Shown here: positions 42,952-52,248 of the stretch, piece by piece | Layout: each line of letters begins with the position of its first letter | How positions within the stretch are numbered: position 1 is the stretch's first letter | Source: Spirochaetales bacterium | GTDB taxonomy: Bacteria; Spirochaetota; Spirochaetia; CADAEX01 | Assembly (NCBI GenBank): GCA_024233785.1 | Contig: JACKPD010000003.1 | Location: forward strand, 95,709-159,708 | Length of the DNA stretch: 64,000 nt | Direction of reading: 5' to 3' | Position numbers and translations under genes: made by a program | Notes under the pieces: generated by a model | Database searches by the model: none | The model's input: only the letters and a program-made list of their open reading frames with translations | What the model was told of the DNA's origin: nothing

Positions 42952-43971
42952 ATGCTGTTCAGCAAATCGGATAAACTTTTTAAGGTAATTGACAGCGGCA
43001 AGACTGAAGAGGCACTGTCCATTATCAGAAAGATAAAAAACATTGACTGCAGGGACAAAAACGGCAATACACCGCTGCTTATCTCCTGCGGGAAGGGCAG
43101 TTTGACAATTGTCAGGGAGCTTCTTGACAGCGGAGCGGAAGTAAACGCTGTTAACAGTGATAACGAAACCCCTGCCCTGATAGCGGCAAAAACAGGGCAT
43201 ATTGAATATATAAGCCACCTGATTGATCATAATGCTGATATAAATATTAAAGACAGAAGCGGCTACGGAGTACTTCACGCGGCAGCCGGATTCGGCCATC
43301 TCGCAATGGTTGAAATCCTTCTCCCCATGTGCAGGGAAAAGGATTCTCCAGATATATTCGGAAACACTCCTCTCCTGTATGCCGCCATGTACGGACATAA
43401 CAATATTGTGGAATTCCTGCTCGAAAGCGGAGCTTCTGCAGGTACACAGAATGTTAACGGAAGCACACCCCTGCTGGAGGCGGCGGCAGGCGGGCATACA
43501 TCTGCCGCTAAAACACTGATGCAGTACGGAGCATCAGCTGATATTCCGGACAACGAAGGGCTTCTGCCTCATGAAGCGGCATATAATAACGAGCATTACG
43601 AGCTTTCAGAGCTTATAAGTCAAAGCAGGGGCAATGGAGCCGCGGATTCATCTTCAAAGGAACCGGGAAGGCTGCCTGGGTTTATAAAAACTGCAGAATG
43701 GCTTGATTTAAACCTCGGAAAAAACGTCATTTATGCTGTAATGCGCCAGACCCTTGTCGGAGAAATCGACAGCCGTGATGAGGGAAAGCATGAATATTCT
43801 GGAATACTTAAAAAAGATGAAAAAGAATACTATGTTTTCTCGGAAAGCCTCAATTCCAGAATAACTATAGACGGATTCCAGCCCCAGTGCCCAAAGAAAT
43901 CACAAAGCCTTAAATGGAATGACTACAGGACTCATGGTGTATTTCTTGAAAAATCAGTAACTGTTGAATAA
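42952..43971 (+). CDS. Ankyrin-repeat protein
   Basis: 339 residues. About six ankyrin repeats occupy residues 30-225, with clear GNTPLLxxxxxGHxxIVxxLLxxGA units (for example GNTPLLYAAMYGHNNIVEFL). A separate C-terminal domain of about 100 residues (from LNLGKNVIYAVMRQTLVGEI) is beta-rich and unrecognised. There is no signal peptide, so the protein is cytoplasmic. Ankyrin arrays mediate protein binding; the partner is unknown. It is monocistronic, convergent with typA. Confidence 0.88.
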   Translation: MLFSKSDKLFKVIDSGKTEEALSIIRKIKNIDCRDKNGNTPLLISCGKGSLTIVRELLDSGAEVNAVNSDNETPALIAAKTGHIEYISHLIDHNADINIKDRSGYGVLHAAAGFGHLAMVEILLPMCREKDSPDIFGNTPLLYAAMYGHNNIVEFLLESGASAGTQNVNGSTPLLEAAAGGHTSAAKTLMQYGASADIPDNEGLLPHEAAYNNEHYELSELISQSRGNGAADSSSKEPGRLPGFIKTAEWLDLNLGKNVIYAVMRQTLVGEIDSRDEGKHEYSGILKKDEKEYYVFSESLNSRITIDGFQPQCPKKSQSLKWNDYRTHGVFLEKSVTVE

Positions 43972-43989
43972 CACGCTTTAGAAATATAA

Positions 43990-45852
43990 TTACTGCCCGT
44001 ATTTTTCAACTATCTTTCTTTCCGCGCGCACAAGGATCCTTTTCCTGAGCCTTATGGAAAGCGGCGTTACTTCAACAAGCTCATCTTCCCTGATTGTATT
44101 AAGCGCTTTCTCCGGTGTCATCGGCGATACCGGAATAAGAACACAGGCATGGTCCTTGTTGGCGGCCCTTATGTTTGTAAGCTGCTTTGTTTTTGTCGGA
44201 TTTAAATAAAGGTCGTTTTCCCTGTTATGCTCACCTACTATCATCCCTTCATATACAGGGTCGCCGGGTACTATATACATGGTGCCTCTCGGTTCAAGAT
44301 TAAATATCGCGTAGGCAACAGCCTCCCCTCCCCTGTCAGAAACAAGAGAGCCGGTTGTGCGGGACTGGAAATCGCCCCTGTATTCCTCATATCCTGAAAA
44401 ATAGGAGTTCATGAGTCCTGTACCTTTTGTATCAGTCATAAACTTGTCCCTGTACCCTATAAGTGAGCGGGAGGGAACTGAAAATTCAAGAATAAGTGTC
44501 CCGTTGTCGCATGGAGTGTATCCGGACATTATCCCTTTTCTCTGCATCAGCGCTTCAGAGATAATTCCCGAATACTCTTTGGCGGCGCTTATTACAAGAT
44601 GCTCAATGGGCTCAAGTTTTTTTCCCTTCTCATCATATTTGAATATGACCTGAGGGCGGCCGACGCAGAACTCATATCCTTCCCTTCTCAAGGTTTCAAT
44701 AAGAATGGCCATCTGGAATTCTCCCCTTCCCTTGACAAGGAACCCTTCGTTGTCATTGGGGGTTTCAACCTGGAGGGCTACATTCCTCAGGGTCTCTTTT
44801 TTCAGCCTTTCAAGTATCTTGCTTCCCTGGACAAATTTTCCTTCTTTTCCGGCAAAAGGGGAGTTATTGGGAGAGAAGCGTACAGCAACAGTAGGCTCAT
44901 CAATTTCGATTCTGGGAAGGGCTGTCGGCTGAAGCGCGCTGCATATTGTATCTCCTATGGAAATATCGCTGACTCCCGATAGTATTACAATGTCGCCCGC
45001 GGCAAGCGATTCCACAACTTCAAGGCCGGTTCCGCTGTATACCTGTATCTGGGAGACCTTGACAGGTTTTATAACACCGCCTGCTCCGACACTTACAAGC
45101 TTATCGTTAATCGATACAATTCCGTTCTGAATTTTACCTATTGCCATTCTCCCGAGGTAATCGGAATAATCAAGGTCGGCGACAAGCATCTGGAATGGCG
45201 CTTCCATGTCGCACAGGGGGGCGGGAATATGATTTATTATTGTATCCATCAGCGGAGCGAGGTTAGATACCTCATCGGAAAGGGAAAATTTCGCTATTCC
45301 CTCCCTGCCGTTGGCATAGATAAGAGGGCTGTCGATGTATTTATCATCAGCGCCGAGATCAATTAAAAGTTCAAGCACTTTGTGATAAACCTCTTCGGGC
45401 CTCGCATCGTCCCTGTCGATCTTGTTGATTACAATAATTATTTCGAGTGAATTTTTAAGCGCTTTAGAAAGAACAAACCTTGTCTGCGGCAGCGGCCCTT
45501 CGGCGGCGTCAACAAGAAGCACAACCCCGTCAACCATTGAAAGGGCCCGCTCAACCTCGCCTCCGAAATCAGCGTGTCCCGGGGTATCGAGAATATTAAT
45601 CTTTATTCCGTTCCATAAAACTTCGCAGTTTTTGGCGGAAATTGTTATACCCCTCTCCCTCTCAAGCTCTCCGCTGTCCATAATCCTTTCGCGTACTTTT
45701 TCATTTGCCCTGAAAATACCGCTTTGTTTGAACATTGAATCTACCAGAGTAGTTTTACCGTGGTCTACATGTGCGATTATCGCAATATTTCTAATTAATT
45801 CATTTCTTGTTTCAATTTTATTCATTATCTCTGAAGCCGTTGCCTGAGTCAT
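43990..45852 (-). CDS. typA: Translational GTPase TypA/BipA
   Basis: Ribosome-associated GTPase of the EF-G superfamily involved in stress and 50S assembly. It has 620 residues (usual about 605). GTPase motifs are IAHVDHGKTTLVDSMF (G1), RERGITISAK (switch I), DTPGHADFGGEVER (G3) and NKIDRDDARPE (G4). The typical C-terminal basic tail PLSIRLRKRILVRAERK is present. A later in-frame ATG at 45825 is an alternative start, because the first 9 residues extend beyond the family norm. Confidence 0.96.
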   Translation of the reverse strand: MTQATASEIMNKIETRNELIRNIAIIAHVDHGKTTLVDSMFKQSGIFRANEKVRERIMDSGELERERGITISAKNCEVLWNGIKINILDTPGHADFGGEVERALSMVDGVVLLVDAAEGPLPQTRFVLSKALKNSLEIIIVINKIDRDDARPEEVYHKVLELLIDLGADDKYIDSPLIYANGREGIAKFSLSDEVSNLAPLMDTIINHIPAPLCDMEAPFQMLVADLDYSDYLGRMAIGKIQNGIVSINDKLVSVGAGGVIKPVKVSQIQVYSGTGLEVVESLAAGDIVILSGVSDISIGDTICSALQPTALPRIEIDEPTVAVRFSPNNSPFAGKEGKFVQGSKILERLKKETLRNVALQVETPNDNEGFLVKGRGEFQMAILIETLRREGYEFCVGRPQVIFKYDEKGKKLEPIEHLVISAAKEYSGIISEALMQRKGIMSGYTPCDNGTLILEFSVPSRSLIGYRDKFMTDTKGTGLMNSYFSGYEEYRGDFQSRTTGSLVSDRGGEAVAYAIFNLEPRGTMYIVPGDPVYEGMIVGEHNRENDLYLNPTKTKQLTNIRAANKDHACVLIPVSPMTPEKALNTIREDELVEVTPLSIRLRKRILVRAERKIVEKYGQ

Positions 45853-45975
45853 TTTTTTCTTTACCTGCTGTTTATTAGGAATTGACCTGAAAAGGTGGCA
45901 GGCTGAGAATACAGTATCTTTGATTAATATACAAGCAGACGGTCCGGAAGCTGCGCATTAAGCTATTATTTGTAT

Positions 45976-46004
45976 TTGAAAAACATATTTTTATGATATA
46001 TTTT
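45976..46004 (+). promoter_or_regulatory. Promoter of the second M3 peptidase gene
   Basis: TTGAAA (45976-45981), 17 bases, TATTTT (45999-46004). It lies in the 228-base gap divergent from typA. The match is moderate. Confidence 0.45.
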
Positions 46005-46080
46005 TAGAGACAGGCTTAAAAAGACTTCTGCTCTTATGGGCAGGAATGCAGAATCCGGACAAATTAAGGAACAATGAAAC

Positions 46081-47931
46081 ATGAATAATTCCGACATAAA
46101 AACAGACCTTCCCCGCTGGGACCTGACAGCAATTTACAGGGGTTTTGATGACTCCTCATATAAAAATGATAAAAAAAGACTTGCAGACTCTTTTCAGGAA
46201 GCACTTGATGCTGTCAAAAAGGGAGAAGGGGCATCTGATAATGATACTCAATGGTTAAAAGATGCTGTAAAAAAATTGGAAGAAGCAGGTTCGCTGTATG
46301 AAAACCTTTATTCCTTCTGCTACGCGCTTTATTCTGTAAACACTGCGGACTCAACAGCGCTTAAAGAGCTCAATTCACTTGAAAAAGAAAAACTGAATCT
46401 GTACAGGGCTAAAACTCTTTTCAGAAAAAATTTCAGCCTGTCAGTATCAGAGATTGAAAAATTAGCGGCAGTAAACACCGGCGGCAGTTTTTTTTCCGGC
46501 TACCGCCTTTTCCTTTCAGAAACAGCAGAGCTTAAAAAGCACCAGCTCACCGAAGAAATGGAGGATCTGGTTGAAGAGATGCTGCAGCCGGGGGCGAACT
46601 CCTGGTCAAGGCTTCAGGAAGCTGTATCATCTGACCTCAGCGTTAAATGGGGCCGCAGCGCGAAAGAAAGAAAAACTGTAACAGAGTTAAGGGCCCTCGC
46701 ATTTAACAGCGACAGGGAAACAAGGAAGAAAGCTTTTAAAAAGGAAATTGAGGCATGGAGAAGCGTCGAAATACCGCTTTCTTTTGCCCTTAACGGCGTA
46801 AAAGGGTTTAATATTATCCTTAACAGAAGAAAGGGCTGGAAATCCGCAATCGAGAAATCCGCTTTTCAGGCGCGCATATCAGTAAATACCCTGAAAGCCC
46901 TTATCGGGGCAATGGAAAAATCACTTCCTTCTTTTCATAAATACCTTAACCAAAAAGCCTCGCTTCTCGGCCTTGAGAAACTTGCCTTTTACGATATTTT
47001 TGCCCCTCTCCCTGACCGTGCACTTCTGTCTGATGAAGGAGCAGCAGGAAAAGGTAGATGGCCGTTTGAAAAGGGGAGAAAATTCATAACAGATACTTTC
47101 ACCGGCTTTTCTTCCGAGATGGGCGCTTTTGCTGAAAATGCCTTTGAAAAAAAATGGATCGATGCACTTCCCCGGACAGGGAAAGTCGGGGGCGCATACT
47201 GTATAAGTTTCCCGTCTGCCCGGATGAGCAGGATACTCTGCAACTACAGCGGAAACTTTTCGTCTGTATCCACAGTTGCGCACGAACTGGGTCACGCATG
47301 GCACGCGGAAGTCCTTAAAAACGACAGCTATATCCATCAGGATTATCCCATGACCCTTGCCGAAACTGCTTCCATATTTTCAGAAATACTGGTTTTCGAT
47401 ACAGCAATCAAAAACGCGCCGCCTGAAGACAGGCTTCCCGTTATGGAGATTTTTCTTCAGGAAATAACACAGGTAATTGTCGATATACTCTCAAGATTTT
47501 ACTTCGAAAAATCTGTATTTAAAAAACGGGAAGAGGGAGAGCTGAGCGCTGATGAATATTCTGCCCTCATGAAAGATGCACAGAAAAAAACCTATGGAAA
47601 ATCCATCGAGAGACGCTCCTGTCACCAGTATATGTGGGCAGTCAAAGGGCATTACTATATTCCTTCCTTAAGTTTTTATAATTACCCTTACGCGTTCGGC
47701 CAGCTCTTCGGGATTGCGCTTTACAGGAAATATCTGTCAGACAGATTAAATTTCCCCGCACAGTACAAAGAGATACTAAAAATGTCAGGCAAAGCCGGCG
47801 CTGAGGAAACAGCCTCAAAAGCGGGATTTAATATTGAAAACGAAGCGTTCTGGCTTGACAGCCTTGATTATATCCGTGAAATTATTGATGAATTTTCGAA
47901 TCAAGCACAAACAGGAGATACCGGAAAATGA
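46081..47931 (+). CDS. M3-family metallopeptidase (PepF-related, second paralogue)
   Basis: 616 residues with zinc motif HELGH (residues 401-405, in TVAHELGHAWHAEV) and a downstream TLAETASIFSEIL carrying the third ligand. It belongs to the M3B oligoendopeptidase group but is clearly different from the PepF at 25681. It is probably cytoplasmic, since there is no signal peptide. Its last codons overlap the gpsA start by four bases (ATGA), so the two are translationally coupled. Confidence 0.93.
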   Translation: MNNSDIKTDLPRWDLTAIYRGFDDSSYKNDKKRLADSFQEALDAVKKGEGASDNDTQWLKDAVKKLEEAGSLYENLYSFCYALYSVNTADSTALKELNSLEKEKLNLYRAKTLFRKNFSLSVSEIEKLAAVNTGGSFFSGYRLFLSETAELKKHQLTEEMEDLVEEMLQPGANSWSRLQEAVSSDLSVKWGRSAKERKTVTELRALAFNSDRETRKKAFKKEIEAWRSVEIPLSFALNGVKGFNIILNRRKGWKSAIEKSAFQARISVNTLKALIGAMEKSLPSFHKYLNQKASLLGLEKLAFYDIFAPLPDRALLSDEGAAGKGRWPFEKGRKFITDTFTGFSSEMGAFAENAFEKKWIDALPRTGKVGGAYCISFPSARMSRILCNYSGNFSSVSTVAHELGHAWHAEVLKNDSYIHQDYPMTLAETASIFSEILVFDTAIKNAPPEDRLPVMEIFLQEITQVIVDILSRFYFEKSVFKKREEGELSADEYSALMKDAQKKTYGKSIERRSCHQYMWAVKGHYYIPSLSFYNYPYAFGQLFGIALYRKYLSDRLNFPAQYKEILKMSGKAGAEETASKAGFNIENEAFWLDSLDYIREIIDEFSNQAQTGDTGK

Positions 47932-49004
47932 GTACACAAGTCGGAATAATAAGCTCTGGAGCATGGGGGACCGCAATCGGCAAACAGATTGCGCAGAAGG
48001 GGATAAAAGTCCAGATGTGGGATTTCATGAAAGAGGTTGTCGAGGATATAAACAAAAACCATCTTAACAGCCGTTATCTTCCTGGAATAATGCTTCCGCC
48101 TGATTTAAGCGCAACTACAGATATTATCGAAGCCGCTAATGAAAAGGATTTTCTGATTATCGCGACTCCTTCAATATATCTTGTTGATACTGTAAAAAAA
48201 ATTCTTGAAGCCAGAGATATAAGGGAAGGCAAAACTACAGTCGGAATAATAACAAAAGGATTTATAGCATCCCCTTCAGGGCCAAAACTTATAGTAAGCA
48301 CTCTCGAGGATTATTTTCCCGGTTTCTACAGGGACAACATCGTCTATATAGCGGGCCCTAGCCACGCGGAAGAGGTCTCGGTAAATAAATTGACCGGGCT
48401 GATAAGCGCATGCAGGAACGGAAAAAACTCAATCAGGTTCAGGGAACTCCTTACAAGTCCCTCACTTTTTGTTTTTTCCTCAATTGATGTCATAGGCGTT
48501 CAGACATGCGCAGCCACAAAAAATGTTATCGCGATAGCTTTCGGAATGCTTGATGCTCTTAAGGAAAATTCAGATTATTTCGGAGACAATACAGAATCAC
48601 TCCTTCTTGCGGCAGGGCTTAACGAAATCCAGAAAATCGGGAAAGTACTGGGGGCGACACACCCTGAAACATTTACATCAATATCGGGAGTAGGAGATCT
48701 GGACGTTACCTGCAGGAGCATACACGGCAGGAACAGGCGTTTCGGCAGGGATATTGTTTTAAAAAATATACTTGACCAGTTCACAGGCATAGACGACATG
48801 ATAAACAACATTGACAAGGTAGGGTACCTTCCGGAAGGAGCGGTCGCGGCCAAATTTGTAAGGCAGATTATTGATCAGTATAAAATAAAACTGCCGATAT
48901 CAAATATTGTCTACAATATAATAAACAAGGACATCTCCGCAAAAGATGCTATCTCCCTTCTTCTGGGCAATACTGCCGAGAGCATGAGGGATGAGCTTGT
49001 ATAA
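47928..49004 (+). CDS. gpsA: NAD(P)-dependent glycerol-3-phosphate dehydrogenase
   Basis: Reduces dihydroxyacetone phosphate to sn-glycerol 3-phosphate for phospholipid synthesis. It has 358 residues. The Rossmann start is GIISSGAWGTAIGKQIAQ (first Gly of the loop replaced by Ser). YIAGPSHAEEV (about 139-149) and the catalytic-lysine region QTCAATKNVIAIAFGMLDA (about 188-206) are conserved, as is GVGDLDVTCRSIHGRNRRFG. It overlaps the upstream peptidase gene by ATGA. Confidence 0.95.
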   Translation: MSTQVGIISSGAWGTAIGKQIAQKGIKVQMWDFMKEVVEDINKNHLNSRYLPGIMLPPDLSATTDIIEAANEKDFLIIATPSIYLVDTVKKILEARDIREGKTTVGIITKGFIASPSGPKLIVSTLEDYFPGFYRDNIVYIAGPSHAEEVSVNKLTGLISACRNGKNSIRFRELLTSPSLFVFSSIDVIGVQTCAATKNVIAIAFGMLDALKENSDYFGDNTESLLLAAGLNEIQKIGKVLGATHPETFTSISGVGDLDVTCRSIHGRNRRFGRDIVLKNILDQFTGIDDMINNIDKVGYLPEGAVAAKFVRQIIDQYKIKLPISNIVYNIINKDISAKDAISLLLGNTAESMRDELV

Positions 49005-49045
49005 CAGCCGGCTCCCGCGGTACGGCAAATGCTTTCCGCAGGGGA

Positions 49046-50419
49046 TCAGAAAGAGAGCTCTGATGCAATTGTTTTAAGATCCTGCATGTCATCGTAGGTA
49101 AACTTCTCCCACGACATTGGGAAAATGGAATTGTTGTGGAAAAGCGGATCTTCCGCTATCGGATAACGGCTTTTCCTTACGCTCTCTTCCCATAGGGATG
49201 AACCGGGCACAGGTGAATACTCTGAAACACTTATGCGCACTTTGAAACCGGAAAGATACATGACAGTATTTAAAACCTCATCCCGCATCTGGCCGGGAAG
49301 CCCGGCAAGGATATAGATAATTATTTCATTCCGTTCAGAGAACCCTCCGGATTTCAGTTTTTCGATCACTGAGGGAAACGTGCCCTCATCATACTTTCTG
49401 CCGTTATTTTTATGGAACTCAGGATCAGAACTTTCAAATCCCAGCCTTATCTCCCTGAAGCCGGCCCTTCTCATCAGTTTTACAGATTCGCTGTCAAGAA
49501 AATCGATATGAACAGCGTTTGGAACATAAAAATTTGCCTCTATTCCGCTTGCAATTACTTTTTCAAGGAATGGAAGCAGTATATTATCTTTTTTAAAAAG
49601 CAGGGCATCATCATAAAAAGCAAAATTAACTGTACCGTATTTTTTATGGAGTGCCCTGAACTGGTTAAATACAGCCTCAGGAGACCCTTCAGAGAATTCC
49701 GATATCATCGATGATGCGCAGTAGCTGCACCTCATGGGGCACCCTGTATTAAGCCGCAGCACAGCCGCATCTTTCCAGACCTCACTTTCCATAAGAAAAT
49801 CCTCTTCACTGGGCCGCTTATCACAAACCGGCAGGGCGGATTTGCTGAAATAACTGTTGAGATAATCCCATGCTTCCCCTTTTACAACATGGTCGGCCCC
49901 TGTTGATGTTCTGCAGTGCTCAGGCATAAGCGTTGCATAGATACCGCCTGTAAAGACCGGCACCCCCGGCCAGATTTTTCTGCATAATTCCGCAGCTTCA
50001 GCTGCACCTTTGTACCAGTATGTCATAAAGGTTGAAATCAGTATGATATCCGGCCTGCGGGAAGAGGCGATCCCGGACCTGAGGGACTCATCTGTAATTC
50101 CATACCGTGAAAATCTTCTTGAAGAGGGAAAATCCCCTTCCGGCATAGGCAGAGGCTGCCTGAACATCTTTCCTGTCCCGTCGACATACCTGTGAGGAGG
50201 TTTCAACCTGGATAAAGAGATCTCATCGCGGTAGTCAAGCGCGTTTACAAACCGGCAGTCCCATCCTCCCTTTTGAAGCCAGCGGCCGATTCTTAAAAGT
50301 CCGTACGGCTTAAAATAGAGGTCATAAAAAGCAAAATCGTATACAGGAGGCATTATAAGCATGGCAAGGGGCCTGTCGGCTTTTAAGTCAGCCCTGTTTC
50401 TCTCTAAATCTCTGGACAT
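49046..50419 (-). CDS. B12-type radical SAM protein
   Basis: 457 residues from ATG 50419, which follows CAGGAA by ten bases; a TTG three codons earlier is less likely. An N-terminal cobalamin-binding-like Rossmann domain (about 15-190, no D-x-H-x-x-G base-off motif) precedes the radical SAM domain with C227-x3-C231-x2-C234 (TGCPMRCSYC). ILAGLPGQMRDEVL and PVPGSSLWEE are typical of B12-radical SAM methylases and coupling enzymes. The substrate is unknown. It is convergent with gpsA. Confidence 0.85.
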   Translation of the reverse strand: MSRDLERNRADLKADRPLAMLIMPPVYDFAFYDLYFKPYGLLRIGRWLQKGGWDCRFVNALDYRDEISLSRLKPPHRYVDGTGKMFRQPLPMPEGDFPSSRRFSRYGITDESLRSGIASSRRPDIILISTFMTYWYKGAAEAAELCRKIWPGVPVFTGGIYATLMPEHCRTSTGADHVVKGEAWDYLNSYFSKSALPVCDKRPSEEDFLMESEVWKDAAVLRLNTGCPMRCSYCASSMISEFSEGSPEAVFNQFRALHKKYGTVNFAFYDDALLFKKDNILLPFLEKVIASGIEANFYVPNAVHIDFLDSESVKLMRRAGFREIRLGFESSDPEFHKNNGRKYDEGTFPSVIEKLKSGGFSERNEIIIYILAGLPGQMRDEVLNTVMYLSGFKVRISVSEYSPVPGSSLWEESVRKSRYPIAEDPLFHNNSIFPMSWEKFTYDDMQDLKTIASELSF

Positions 50420-50453
50420 TAAAAACAATTCCTGTTATATTTTTTTCATCAGC

Positions 50454-50525
50454 GGCGCCGTACCCAAGCGGTAAGGGAGAGGTCTGCAAAACCTTCATGC
50501 ACCGGTTCGAATCCGGTCGGCGCCT
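50454..50525 (+). tRNA. trnC: tRNA-Cys (anticodon GCA)
   Basis: 72-nt cloverleaf. The acceptor is GGCGCCG/CGGCGCC, the anticodon loop CTGCAAA gives GCA, and the T-arm is ACCGG/CCGGT with TTCGAAT. CCA is not encoded. It is followed by a pyrimidine-rich TTCTTTTTTTT stretch that may end transcription. Confidence 0.93.
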
Positions 50526-50576
50526 TCTTTTTTTAATAATCATAGCATATCAAATACTCAATTTCAGTTAAAGGAT

Positions 50577-50605
50577 TTGTAGTTCGATAAAAAATATTAT
50601 AAAAT
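50577..50605 (+). promoter_or_regulatory. Promoter of the small secreted protein gene
   Basis: TTGTAG (50577-50582), 17 bases, TAAAAT (50600-50605). The ATG follows 37 bases later with a strong AGGAGGAG ribosome binding site. Confidence 0.6.
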
Positions 50606-50642
50606 CATACCAGGCAAAACAGGTTCCAGAAGGAGGAGCAAT

Positions 50643-51254
50643 ATGATAAAAAAATATTTAACCGTAATGCTGATTCTGACCGCGGCATTTACAGCGGTTC
50701 AGGCAGAAGGATTCAAACTGGAAAGAGCGGTAATTAATTATAAGATTACCGGCAATAATACTGAATTCATGGGCAACGGTACTATGGAAATGGCATTTGA
50801 CAGATTCGGTGAGTATATGTCTACTACGATGAAATCAAATGAAATGAATACTACGACAATTATAACGCCTGACAGCGAATACATGATTAACTGGAATGAT
50901 AAAACCGCAATGGACCTCAAGTCTTTAGGCAGCATGGGCGGTATGATGGAAAATGAGCAGCCTGATATGGAAATTGATGAAGATGATATGGGAACTCCTG
51001 TCGGGACAGAAACAATCCTCGGTAAAAAATGTACAATATATCTGAAGAAGGAAGATGGCGGACAGGCAAAATACTGGCTTTGGGAAGGTATGCCTCTTAA
51101 GGTAGTTACTGAATATGAGGGGATGAAAACAACTATGGAAGCCACTTCTGTTTCTACTCCCTCATCCATCCCGGCATCCAAATTTCAGGTACCGAAAGGG
51201 ATAGAAATTCAGAAAATGCCCTCTTTTTCATTTCCAATACCGAAAATGAATTAG
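50643..51254 (+). CDS. Secreted DUF4412-like protein
   Basis: 203 residues with a signal peptide (MIKKYLTVMLILTAAFTAVQ, cleavage near residue 21). The mature part is beta-rich, with many Met and Thr residues (EYMSTTMKSNEMNTTTI). A conserved-looking GTETILGKKCTIYLKK and AKYWLWEGMPLKVVTE motif matches the DUF4412/outer-membrane-sorting-like pattern in which a linked cofactor is measured by a single beta half-barrel. Function is unknown. It has its own promoter and a downstream hairpin. Confidence 0.7.
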   Translation: MIKKYLTVMLILTAAFTAVQAEGFKLERAVINYKITGNNTEFMGNGTMEMAFDRFGEYMSTTMKSNEMNTTTIITPDSEYMINWNDKTAMDLKSLGSMGGMMENEQPDMEIDEDDMGTPVGTETILGKKCTIYLKKEDGGQAKYWLWEGMPLKVVTEYEGMKTTMEATSVSTPSSIPASKFQVPKGIEIQKMPSFSFPIPKMN

Positions 51255-51260
51255 CCTTTT

Positions 51261-51290
51261 ATGAAGGCTGCCTGTAACGGCGGCCTTCAT
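51261..51290 (+). terminator. Hairpin terminator after the secreted-protein gene
   Basis: A 12-bp stem (ATGAAGGCTGCC with GGCGGCCTTCAT, one G-T pair) has a 6-base loop. There is no long T-run, so termination may be incomplete. It lies between convergent genes. Confidence 0.6.
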
Positions 51291-51309
51291 ATGAGAATAT
51301 TTTGAAATT

Positions 51310-51909
51310 TCAGGTTATTTCTTTCCTGTATTTTTTATACCAGGTGTAAGCCAGGATTGTAATAGCGTTTATAAACCCACCGTTTCCCATTTCCGCCTCA
51401 TACTTCTTTACAGGAACAAGTTCAACATCGATAAGTTCATGTTCATCAAGCGACTGCTTCATATCTGTCACTGGATTTACAGCCATATATGTCCAGCATG
51501 TATTATTCATGAAAGCCGGGTCAGGATTGGCCCTGCCTATTAAAACAAGTTCTTCAGCCCTTGTGCCTGTTTCTTCAAGCAGTTCACGTTTTGCAGCCTC
51601 AAGCGGGTCCTCTCCGGGATCGACAAGCCCTGCGGGAAATTCAAGGGTAATTGATGCGCTGCCGTGTCTGAACTGCCGCACCATGAGAAAGCAGTCTTCG
51701 CCTTCATCATTTTTAACAGTGCAGACTATATTAACCCAGTCAGGAGAATCAAGCTGAACAAAAACACTTTTTTCCCCTTCAGGAGAAATACTTTCAACCT
51801 CGACAGCCTTGAAAATCCTGAAATCCTTTACAAGTTTTCTGCTGTTCTGTTTCCATACAAGATGTTTATTTTTTTCCATGAAAACAAGTATATCTGTCTC
51901 TTTTTTCAT
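51310..51909 (-). CDS. NUDIX hydrolase (ADP-ribose pyrophosphatase-like)
   Basis: 199 residues. The Nudix box is complete: G-x5-E-x7-REL-x-EETG within the segment beginning GLVDPGEDPLEAAKREL (about 116-132) and continuing LEETGTRAEEL. The upstream beta strands (DCFLMVRQFRHG, ITLEFPAGLV) match the ADP-ribose pyrophosphatase subgroup that removes ADP-ribose from NAD turnover. The substrate is inferred. Neither ATG 51909 nor the ATG at codon 11 has a clear ribosome binding site. Confidence 0.88.
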   Translation of the reverse strand: MKKETDILVFMEKNKHLVWKQNSRKLVKDFRIFKAVEVESISPEGEKSVFVQLDSPDWVNIVCTVKNDEGEDCFLMVRQFRHGSASITLEFPAGLVDPGEDPLEAAKRELLEETGTRAEELVLIGRANPDPAFMNNTCWTYMAVNPVTDMKQSLDEHELIDVELVPVKKYEAEMGNGGFINAITILAYTWYKKYRKEIT

Positions 51910-52248
51910 TGTCTACACGTGCAGCCAAAGCCGTCTGCCCGAATCATATTCATTAACCGCAATAATTTGATGATTTTATGTGTCTTTATCATTGTTTTAG
52001 AACAACTTTTAATATTTTATATATATTTTTCATACTTTTTTTGATTCAGTATATTGAAATCACTGCTTTGGTATTATTTATGATGCAACAGGATGTTTCA
52101 AATTATGCAAGTTATAAAAAAATTGGTTGCGTTACTGCTTTTTTCATATTAAAATTTACATGAGTCCAAAAGTCACTAAACTATTCGGGGTTTTTAAAAT
52201 ACGAATAGTTTTTATGACCGGGTTTCAATGCTTTTTAAAGGAGTTTGT
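51910..52248 (+). promoter_or_regulatory. Divergent NUDIX/CBS spacer with a 5'-leader hairpin
   Basis: This 339-base AT-rich gap has no supported gene. A possible promoter for the CBS gene is TTGCGT (52128-52133) with TAAAAT (52150-52155) at 16-base spacing. Downstream of it AAACTATTCG (52178-52187) pairs with CGAATAGTTT (52202-52211) over a 14-base loop, followed by a short T-rich stretch. The hairpin could be an attenuator or operator. Confidence 0.4.

Noticed and set aside
42931..43497. 188-codon open frame on the minus strand
   Set aside because: Antisense to the ankyrin gene, whose repeats are unmistakable.
43990..45852. Second copy of EF-G or a tetracycline-resistance ribosome protection protein
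   Set aside because: Length and C-terminal basic tail match TypA/BipA, not EF-G or TetM-type proteins.
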